DNA of 64,000 bases from the NCBI RefSeq assembly GCF_029338355.1, contig NZ_CP119803.1, positions 1 through 64,000 of the forward strand. The letters are read 5' to 3'. Made by a program: the position numbers and the translations under genes. Below are positions 57,685 through 64,000 of this stretch, piece by piece. Every line of letters begins with the position of its first letter. Positions within the stretch are counted from its first letter, which is position 1. The notes under the pieces were generated by a model. It ran no database searches. It worked only from the letters and a program-made list of their open reading frames with translations, and was not told the DNA's origin. The stretch is from Halosegnis marinus. Its GTDB lineage: Archaea; Halobacteriota; Halobacteria; Halobacteriales; Haloarculaceae.

Positions 57685-59158
57685 GCTTTAACCCCACTAC
57701 GGTGCGTCTGTAACGGCGCGGCCCGACCACTCGGGAGCGTCGTCCTTCGGGCTTCAACCCCACTACGGTGCGTCTGTAACACAATTCCCCTTTTCTCGGC
57801 CCGCACGGGCCGATGCTTCAACCCCACTAGGGTCCGTCTGTAACCTCGCGGTCGCTGAACGGTTCCGCCGTCGTGGTTGGGCTTCAACCCCACTACGGTG
57901 CGTCTGTAACTTGGACCGTGCCACCGCCATCAATCCAAACCGTGTCGCTTCAACCCCACTACGGTGCGTCTGTAACCACGCCGAACCGCTCGGCGAGCTG
58001 GTCGAACGTGCTTCAACCCCACTACGGTGCGTCTGTAACAATGCAGTCCTCATCGCGCTCCTCTTCCCACTCGGTGCTTCAACCCCACTACGGTGCGTCT
58101 GTAACGCCGGTGTTGTGCTCGACGGTGCCAAGCACCCGCTCGCTTCAACCCCACTACGGTGCGTCTGTAACGATGTCCAGCCGGGACGCGACCCCCTTCA
58201 GTTCGTTGCTTCAACCCCACTACGGTGCGTCTGTAACAAGTTGTCGAATCGCCAGCGCCACGAGAAGGAATTGCTTCAACCCCACTACGGTGCGTCTGTA
58301 ACCGTGGATTTAGACGGCGACGGGACGGACGACGCCGTGCTTCAACCCCACTACGGTGCGTCTGTAACGCTACTTCCGTCTGCGCGTGGTGCGTGCGACA
58401 TTACGCTTCAACCCCACTACGGTGCGTCTGTAACGACGTTCGAGCGAACGTCGCGAGCGAGCGGAAGGAGCTTCAACCCCACTACGGTGCGTCTGTAACG
58501 GTCGTACACATCCGCGAGCGGCTCCAGCTTGCGGCTTCAACCCCACTACGGTGCGTCTGTAACGTTTCGGGCGACGCGTCGCGCCGCCGTACCTGACTCG
58601 TGGCTTCAACCCCACTACGGTGCGTCTGTAACCCCTCGAACTCGTTGATGCGGAGACGGCCGACGTGCTTCAACCCCACTACGGTGCGTCTGTAACCCCG
58701 CATGACGCGCACCGTCTCGGCGCGCGAGTCGCTTCAACCCCACTACGGTGCGTCTGTAACCATCCGCGAACCACCGCCGCCGCGGACGTCGCGACGCTTC
58801 AACCCCACTACGGTGCGTCTGTAACGGTAACTCAGCAGGTTCGTGAAGTTGTTATTCCGGAGGCTTCAACCCCACTACGGTGCGTCTGTAACGATTCCCC
58901 GACCAGCTGCCCGATACGCTACGAACACGCTTCAACCCCACTACGGTGCGTCTGTAACTTTCAGCCACGTGGGGACGGACGCCGTCACCCTCGGCTTCAA
59001 CCCCACTACGGTGCGTCTGTAACCCGTCGTCCCGCCGATGCTCGCGGTCGGGTCCTCGGTGCTTCAACCCCACTACGGTGCGTCTGTAACCGTTATCGAG
59101 GACGGAGAGTTGGACCTTGTCGACCTCGGCTTCAACCCCACTACGGTGCGTCTGTAAC
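57685..59158 (-). CRISPR. CRISPR array 2, 23 repeats
   Basis: Same 30-base repeat as array 1 and same leftward reading, leader at 59159. Repeats start at 57685, 57751, 57815, 57881, 57947, 58010, 58076, 58142, 58208, 58273, 58339, 58405, 58470, 58534, 58603, 58667, 58731, 58796, 58863, 58929, 58994, 59061 and 59129. The leader-distal copies at 57685 (CTTTAA) and 57815 (TAGGGTCC) have changes, and further decayed remnants are visible near 57556-57582 and 57610-57648. Spacers are 33-39 bp. All clean repeats end in C, unlike the leader-proximal half of array 1. One spacer (58303-58338) resembles the repeats of the giant surface gene. Confidence 0.97.
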
Positions 59159-59255
59159 CATGCCCAATTCCGGGCATACAGCCCTATTCCCGTCCGATCT
59201 CACGTCAGTGTTTCCCTCGACCCCCAATTCTGGGTTTACACCCGGGGGGTTGAGA
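59159..59255 (-). promoter_or_regulatory. CRISPR leader of array 2
   Basis: Begins CATGCCCAATTC. The block 59216-59255 differs from the array 1 leader block by one base. It ends 14 bp before the stop of the small 58-residue gene. Confidence 0.8.
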
Positions 59256-59268
59256 TCATCTTCCTCGA

Positions 59269-59445
59269 TTACGGCCCGCGAATCGTCCGATGATTCCCCT
59301 CGCGACGCGCCCGCGCCCGCTCAGCATCGAGCTCTGCGAGCGCACCGAGGAGATGCTCACGCGCCAGTGCATCCACTGTGCCACAGTCGAGCGCATCCTC
59401 GATCCGATCCGAAACGAACGCTTCCTCAACGGGCGTGTCGCTCAC
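59269..59445 (-). CDS. Small helical protein
   Basis: 58 residues. The GTG at 59445 overlaps the upstream stop by 4 nt (GTGA). The sequence is acidic with a helix (DALAREHLLGALAELDAERARARRE) and no other motif. The overlap supports translation. It ends beside the CRISPR leader but reads toward it, so it is probably part of the flanking operon and unrelated to CRISPR. Confidence 0.55.
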   Translation of the reverse strand: MSDTPVEEAFVSDRIEDALDCGTVDALAREHLLGALAELDAERARARREGNHRTIRGP

Positions 59446-59753
59446 GCATCCACCCCCGCCCGGGCGAGGAGGCCCCGGATGCCGAGTCCGTAGCTCCGCT
59501 CGTCCCAGCCGCCGTCGGCCCGGGCGACGGCCGCCATGAAGTCGTCGAGGGACTTGGTGCCGAGCGTGTAGCGGTGCACGCGGGTGCCGGAGTCAGCAAT
59601 CACGTGGACGGTGTCAGTGTGGAGATCGGCTACGTAGTCACACGCGTGCGCTCGTCCGAGGCGGAAGTAGGCGGGTCGGTGGCCGAGGGCTGGCTTCCGG
59701 GTTTGTGTTTGAACGGCGGTACGCTTACCAGGTGTCGTGTCTGACTTGCTCAT
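59442..59753 (-). CDS. Hypothetical small protein
   Basis: 103 residues, ATG at 59753. Residues 30-80 look like a beta-rich fold (YFRLGRAHACDYVADLHTD, VHVIADSGTRVHRYTL) ending in a helix. No signature. A partial copy of the AACCCGGAAGCC motif lies inside its first 25 codons (59692-59710), so a shorter start is possible. It is coupled to the 58-residue gene by a GTGA overlap. Confidence 0.62.
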   Translation of the reverse strand: MSKSDTTPGKRTAVQTQTRKPALGHRPAYFRLGRAHACDYVADLHTDTVHVIADSGTRVHRYTLGTKSLDDFMAAVARADGGWDERSYGLGIRGLLARAGVDA

Positions 59754-59901
59754 GGGTTCTCTGTTGACCCACCGGCCCGCCTGTGCCATCAGGTGGGCAC
59801 GGCAGCTGCAGTGAGCCGTGCCGCCAGGCCGTGTGGGATAGCATTTGCTAAGAGACAAACGCCAATAAAGCTTTACCAATAGACAAGCAATTCCCAAGGG
59901 G

Positions 59902-60150
59902 ATGACATCGGTCCACGAACCAGTAAGTGACGAGGAAATTCTCGATGTATTCGAAGGTACGCCTGAACCGGCTATGTTCGCTAACGAGGTGGCAGAAGCA
60001 GTAGGCTACACGCGCCAAGGGGCCGCAAATCGGTTAGATGACTTGGTAGAAAGGGGGATCTTGAATAAGAAGAAATCAGGAAAAAGGAGCGCCGTTTATT
60101 GGCTGCCAGAGGGCGACTCCTGTTCATCTAAGAATTGTTCACCCTCATAG
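59902..60150 (+). CDS. Winged-helix transcription regulator
   Basis: 82 residues, ATG at 59902. Winged helix: SDEEILDVFEGTP, a helix with MFANEVAEAVGYTRQGAANR (recognition helix) and the wing KKKSGKRSAVYW. Convergent with and overlapping by 55 bp its paralogue at 60096-60407; about half of 60 aligned residues are identical. Likely a DNA-binding repressor for the element. Confidence 0.78.
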   Translation: MTSVHEPVSDEEILDVFEGTPEPAMFANEVAEAVGYTRQGAANRLDDLVERGILNKKKSGKRSAVYWLPEGDSCSSKNCSPS

Positions 60151-60407
60151 GAAATCCAGTACACACGCGATCGTTGACCCGGCTTTTTTGTGTGGACCAA
60201 CCCCTCCGAGTGGAGATCTTCCATCCGGCTATAAACCGTCTGCCGGGTGGTATCCAACGACTCAGCGATCTCTGAGGCAAAAAGGACAGGGTCAGCTGTC
60301 TCTCTGAACAACCTCAGAATCTCTTCATCGCTGTGTTTAGGGGCCGGTCCTCGGGGCACTAACAACAATACTGAGTCGTATCGTTTCAATCCTCCCTCTC
60401 GAATCAT
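60096..60407 (-). CDS. Winged-helix transcription regulator (paralogue)
   Basis: 103 residues, ATG at 60407. The N-terminal 25 residues are variable, then the winged helix: SDEEILRLFRETADP, ASEIAESLDTTRQTVYSRMEDL and wing KKPGQRSRVYW. Same fold as its convergent neighbour. Both could compete for the same operators, as in a paired switch. Confidence 0.78.
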   Translation of the reverse strand: MIREGGLKRYDSVLLLVPRGPAPKHSDEEILRLFRETADPVLFASEIAESLDTTRQTVYSRMEDLHSEGLVHTKKPGQRSRVYWISYEGEQFLDEQESPSGSQ

Positions 60408-60553
60408 TTACCCATTGGTAAGCATTAAGTGCTTGCCAATGGGAATGGGTAATTGAGGGCAAGCACGGCCCTGGCCAACGAACCACTCTGAAAGCCGCGT
60501 CGTGGCAGCAAGACACCCATGTATAGCAATCCCCACCCAGCCAGTCGCATCGC

Positions 60554-60574
60554 AACCCGGAAACCCGGAAGCCC
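60554..60574 (+). promoter_or_regulatory. Shared promoter-region motif (copy 3)
   Basis: AACCCGGAAACCCGGAAGCC on the plus strand, 66-86 bp upstream of the PadR-like start at 60641. Same orientation to its gene as the copies at 3650 and 7458. Confidence 0.65.
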
Positions 60575-60640
60575 GCGCCCGACACTCTTCACAGCCACCC
60601 GCTTTCCCCCAGAAGCATGCACCCCCCTATCCCCACCCGC

Positions 60641-60967
60641 ATGAGTCGTCCCGCCGACACCACCCTGACCCGGTTCCAGCTGCATATCCTCGCCCATCTC
60701 GCTGATGGGCCCGCCGCGGGCCAGACAGTCAAGCAGGCGCTCGAAGCCGACCACGGCGAGTTTAGCCACGCACGCGTTTACCACAACCTCGACCACTTAG
60801 CCGAGAGCGGCGCGCTCACCAAAACGACCGACAACAGTCGGACGAACGAGTACCGACTGACCGCGAGCGGGCGCGAAGCGCTCGCTCGTGAATCCGCGTT
60901 CCTCGCGCGGTACTGTACGCCGCGCCCAGACGAGCACGACCCCACTCCCGAGGAGGCCCCCCAATGA
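60641..60967 (+). CDS. PadR-like winged-helix regulator
   Basis: 108 residues from the ATG at 60641 (MSRPADTTLTRFQLHILAHL). A PadR-type fold: N-terminal helix LTRFQLHILAHLADGP, helix with GQTVKQALEADHG, the recognition helix HARVYHNLDHLAESG and the wing NEYRLTASG. Its stop overlaps the ribbon-helix-helix gene by 4 nt (ATGA). It starts the operon that runs to the end of the window and could autoregulate it. Confidence 0.78.
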   Translation: MSRPADTTLTRFQLHILAHLADGPAAGQTVKQALEADHGEFSHARVYHNLDHLAESGALTKTTDNSRTNEYRLTASGREALARESAFLARYCTPRPDEHDPTPEEAPQ

Positions 60968-61170
60968 GCGACGCGCCCCTGGAACACCGCCACACAGTGT
61001 GGCTTTCTGTCGAACAGCTCGCCGGGCTCGAGGATCTCGTCGCGGACGGTCGCTCGCCGAACGTGTCGGCAGCGATCCGCACTGCGATCGACGGCAAGCT
61101 CGAGCGCGTCCACGCCGAAACGGCCGATCCCTATCCGGTCCCGGATCACCTGCACGAGGCTCGCCAGTGA
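60964..61170 (+). CDS. Ribbon-helix-helix DNA-binding protein
   Basis: 68 residues, ATG at 60964. Ribbon: HRHTVWLSVEQLAGLE, then helices GRSPNVSAAIRTAIDGKLE, typical of MetJ/Arc-type dimers. It overlaps both neighbours. It probably binds an operator in or near this operon. Confidence 0.75.
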   Translation: MSDAPLEHRHTVWLSVEQLAGLEDLVADGRSPNVSAAIRTAIDGKLERVHAETADPYPVPDHLHEARQ

Positions 61171-61448
61171 CCGACCGCACCACCACCACACCGGGTGAGA
61201 GCGACCCAACACCGGTCACGTGTTGTCCCCACTGCGATGGCACGGACATTCACGCACGGACGGCCACGTGGGGCGCTCCCCATGCCGTGGATCCCGAGCG
61301 CCGCTATCGCTGTTACGCCTGCGGGGGGACCTTCGAGGAGCCCGCCGAGCGGCCGCCAAAGCGCCGGGCAAGCACGCTCTCGGGATTAGCCAAGCGGCTC
61401 GACCAGCTCGATCCGGATGCGATCGGGGCCGACACGCAGGCCGACTGA
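61167..61448 (+). CDS. Small zinc-finger protein
   Basis: 93 residues; the GTG at 61167 overlaps the upstream stop (GTGA). One zinc site: CCPHCDGTD ... CYACGG (about 18-55). The C-terminal helix (SGLAKRLDQLDPDA) is followed by a short gap to the next gene. Likely a nucleic-acid-binding accessory factor. Confidence 0.7.
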   Translation: MTDRTTTTPGESDPTPVTCCPHCDGTDIHARTATWGAPHAVDPERRYRCYACGGTFEEPAERPPKRRASTLSGLAKRLDQLDPDAIGADTQAD

Positions 61449-61451
61449 GTC

Positions 61452-64000
61452 GTGGTCGACCCCGGGCTTGTCTGTGTGCGCCCCGCCGAGCGGCGGCCCG
61501 CCAGCTACAGCGCCACCATTGGCCCGCGTGTCTCCGAGTGGCTCCCCGATTTGCTTGAGCGCCTCCTCGATGAGACGGCCGGGATCGTCCACGCGGCGCT
61601 TGCCGAGTACGATCTCGGCGCAACCCGAAGCGGCCGGATTCCAGCCGGCTTCACGAGCCACCTCCGCGAGCGCGGTATCGACGCCCACGGCGGACTGTAC
61701 GCCGATCGCATCACTGCGTATGCGACCCGGTTCGGGCCGACAGCCACGGCCACCGGCCAGCATGGCCACCAGGAACGGCAGCTTCGCCGCCAGCTCACCC
61801 AACTGGCTGCCCCCGGTGGGATCAGTTGGGGCGACGGCTGGGCGGCCGCCCTTCGTCGTGGCCCCGTGGCTGTCCATGAGGTAGCCGAGTATACGCCCAC
61901 ACTCCGCATTGGGCTGACGGACGAATGGCTCGATACTCGCCGCCAGACGGCTGCCCGGTCGCTGCGGGCACTGACGATCCTCGCCGACGCCGTGCACATC
62001 GAGCTCGTCGTCGATTCGGGCGCGCTCGCAGCGACGCTTCGGCGGCGGCATGGCAAGCAGCTTGCCGAGCACGCCGACCTAACAGCGCTCGACGCTGGGT
62101 CCCGGGGTGGGGGCCACGAGCCAGCTCCAGACAGGGAGGCCATCGCGACGGCCCACCAGTGGGTGACGCAGGTGCGCGATGGGACGGGCCCGGTGGCGAT
62201 GATCGCCGCGCTTGTTGCAGCCGACGGGCATGAACGGACGCTTGCAGCGCTCGCCGCGGATCCGGCTGTCGCGCCGGCACAGGCCACGCTGTACGTGTAT
62301 GCCCGACGGCTCGCCGAGGCGGGGCTCGTCGAGTATGAGCGCCACACCGGTCGCAATGACTCCTCTGTCGTTCGGCTCACCGCGGCTGGTGTGGCCGCCA
62401 GCCAGTATATCGCAGCCGATGGCCAGACGGTGCGTGACCCCTGGCAATCCCAGCTCGATGGCCAGTGTATCGATACCCACATCGATTCACCCAGTACAGT
62501 GGACGACCGCTCGGTGGGGGGCCAAAGGGTCGAGGACGCCCAGTTGAGCGAGGACGCCCCGATCGACGGCCCCTCCGTGGAGGCACACCTTGCGAGCATG
62601 GGCGATCCAGACGAGACGGACCGGTGGACCCAGTGGCTGACGGGCCCGTCGACGGCCGTGGACGGCCATGTAGTCCACCGACGGACGACCGCCCCGCTCG
62701 CGACGGGCGCTGATGTCGCGCTTGCACCCGGGCCCACGCTGAATTGGCACGAAGAGGACGGCGGCGATGCTCGCGTTGGCTACATTTCGCAGGCCCACGA
62801 CGATGAGCTCCTCGTGATGGTCCAGTACGCGCTTGATCCCCTCGCCACCCTGGGACGCATCGCGGCGAGTGTATGTTCACCCCGAGTGTTCGCCCGGTGT
62901 CTCGACGACGAGCAGGTGGGCGAGGCCTTCGAAGCGCTGTTCGCGGACTTCGAGCGTGAGCTCGCGGAGCTGTCGCTTGACACCGAGCCCACCACGACGG
63001 ACATGCTCGTCGACGGGCTCCAGGCCGGGTGGGTGAGCCCGACCGAACGCGATCGCGACGCGCTCGCTGATCGTTGGCTCGGCGTTCGCGCCCACCTGCT
63101 TGAGCGAGTGGGCCAGCTCACGGGCCCGCCCGGTCACCGTGGCGACCCCGACGCCCGCGGCCGCGTCTTTGCGGCGCTGCATGGGCTCACGGCGAGCATG
63201 ACGAGTTTGCTGTATGCGGCTGGGTATACGCCCGTCATCAACGTGCGCGTCCCCCAAACCGCGACGCTCCAGGAGGACCGCCACTACCGGCGTGCCTTCC
63301 TCGACTTCTGTCGGTATACGATCCCGAAGCATGCCGTCTACGAGTCCGAAACGGGCTGGCATTCGTGGTTTCGACAAGTAGCAGATCCCGACGCTGTCGG
63401 CTGGGACACCGACAAGCTCTCGGCGCGTCTACCGCCTGGCCTCGACCCTGACAGCCCGATGGCCAATCCAACGACGAAATGGGTGCTTTCAGGGCCCGGC
63501 ATCGACACGTTCCAAGATGGGATCCGGCGGGCGATCGGCGCCGAACAACGCCGGCTTCGGACGCGAGCCGACGGCGAGGGTGCCCCGCCGGCGCTCGACA
63601 TCGCGATCGCCGACGCGAGCCATCCCGACGCGCTCGATGCGATCATCGAAACGCTGGCCGAGGCCAAGGGGTTTCGCGTGCCCGAGACCCCCAGTCAAGC
63701 TCCTGCACCTATTGCCCAGCTCAGGCGGCGCCTAACGCGCGTGCTTGGGTGCGACGACCGCGCGGGCTGTCCACCCCAGCATGTCGCGGATGCGCTCCTC
63801 CGGCTGCGTGCGCCCGCACAGCCACGGCCGCTTCGCGCCGGCGATATTGACGCGACGCTCGCACGGCTGCCCGCGGCGTGTGTGGTTCCGGATGCGCCCG
63901 ACACGAGCGGGCGGATTCTCCAGTGCATGCTCGCAAGCGACGGGCCGTGTGGGCGCAAGCAGGCGCTTGAACGCTTGGGCATTCATCCGAACACGTGGGA
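61452..64000 (+). CDS. Large element-encoded protein with internal winged helix, 3' end outside window
   Basis: One open frame from the GTG at 61452 (3 bp after the previous stop) to the window end, at least 849 codons. No signal or membrane segment. Residues 240-320 contain a winged-helix-like region (TLAALAADPAVAPAQATLYVYARRLAEAGLVEYE). The rest is acidic and mixed, with a conserved-looking aromatic stretch around 605-650 (RRAFLDFCRYTIPKH, GWHSWFRQV). I see no clear nucleotide-binding loop or nuclease motif. The operon position after three DNA-binding proteins suggests a replication, partition or regulatory role. No family recognised. Confidence 0.7.
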   Translation, partial: MVDPGLVCVRPAERRPASYSATIGPRVSEWLPDLLERLLDETAGIVHAALAEYDLGATRSGRIPAGFTSHLRERGIDAHGGLYADRITAYATRFGPTATATGQHGHQERQLRRQLTQLAAPGGISWGDGWAAALRRGPVAVHEVAEYTPTLRIGLTDEWLDTRRQTAARSLRALTILADAVHIELVVDSGALAATLRRRHGKQLAEHADLTALDAGSRGGGHEPAPDREAIATAHQWVTQVRDGTGPVAMIAALVAADGHERTLAALAADPAVAPAQATLYVYARRLAEAGLVEYERHTGRNDSSVVRLTAAGVAASQYIAADGQTVRDPWQSQLDGQCIDTHIDSPSTVDDRSVGGQRVEDAQLSEDAPIDGPSVEAHLASMGDPDETDRWTQWLTGPSTAVDGHVVHRRTTAPLATGADVALAPGPTLNWHEEDGGDARVGYISQAHDDELLVMVQYALDPLATLGRIAASVCSPRVFARCLDDEQVGEAFEALFADFERELAELSLDTEPTTTDMLVDGLQAGWVSPTERDRDALADRWLGVRAHLLERVGQLTGPPGHRGDPDARGRVFAALHGLTASMTSLLYAAGYTPVINVRVPQTATLQEDRHYRRAFLDFCRYTIPKHAVYESETGWHSWFRQVADPDAVGWDTDKLSARLPPGLDPDSPMANPTTKWVLSGPGIDTFQDGIRRAIGAEQRRLRTRADGEGAPPALDIAIADASHPDALDAIIETLAEAKGFRVPETPSQAPAPIAQLRRRLTRVLGCDDRAGCPPQHVADALLRLRAPAQPRPLRAGDIDATLARLPAACVVPDAPDTSGRILQCMLASDGPCGRKQALERLGIHPNTW

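Noticed and set aside
1-64000. tRNA genes, rRNA genes or att sites marking integration
   Set aside because: None recognised by eye; a covariance-model search such as tRNAscan was not possible.

Overview
The window reads as haloarchaeal DNA. It has a high G+C content, very acidic predicted proteins, Orc1/Cdc6 and MCM replication genes, ORB-type origin repeats, TATA-box promoters with little or no leader, many GTG starts and many 1-13 nt overlaps between genes. It looks like part of a megaplasmid or a large integrated mobile replicon rather than core chromosome: I see no tRNA, rRNA, ribosomal or central-metabolism genes in 64 kb.

Left part (1-25.3 kb): a replicon with a particle-like module. 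A truncated Orc1/Cdc6 gene faces an origin containing a perfect 27-bp inverted ORB pair. It is followed by a second Cdc6-like ATPase, a BglII/BstYI-like restriction enzyme, a family B DNA polymerase with altered catalytic motifs, a RecA/RadA-fold paralogue without Walker A, a 1,680-residue surface protein carrying 63-residue Asp-rich repeats, an MCM helicase, an ATPase of about 510 residues and a long run of overlapping small membrane-protein genes headed by a secreted, C-terminally anchored spike-like protein. The arrangement recalls pleomorphic-virus or plasmid-vesicle systems of haloarchaea (inference).

Middle part (25.4-57.5 kb): a defence island. An SF1 helicase is followed by a helicase-methylase-ATPase cluster: SNF2 helicase plus coiled-coil partner on the plus strand; DUF1156 methylase, DUF499 ATPase and a 131-residue protein on the minus strand. 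CRISPR array 1 (22 repeats) comes next. Three more full-length DUF1156 methylases follow, each next to a different set of putative effectors: Dam methylase with an HNH nuclease; an IS5-like insertion with two tiny membrane proteins; an HNH/zinc-ribbon protein; a HEPN/DUF4145-like protein; a PD-(D/E)XK protein with an unknown partner. CRISPR array 2 (23 repeats) closes the island. Both arrays have the same repeat, orientation and leader, and no cas gene lies between them or elsewhere in the window.

Right part (57.7-64 kb): array 2, then small regulators (two convergent paralogous winged-helix genes, a PadR-like gene, a ribbon-helix-helix gene, a zinc-finger gene) and a large protein running off the window. 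A 20-bp motif, AACCCGGAAACCCGGAAGCC, lies upstream of the Cdc6-like operon, the polymerase operon and the PadR-like operon in the same orientation. This suggests that the left and right parts belong to one regulated element into which the defence island is set.

At least seven otherwise conserved genes (possibly eight) are broken by 1-2 nt losses that restore a full-length family member when corrected. I read these mainly as sequencing or assembly deletions rather than gene decay.
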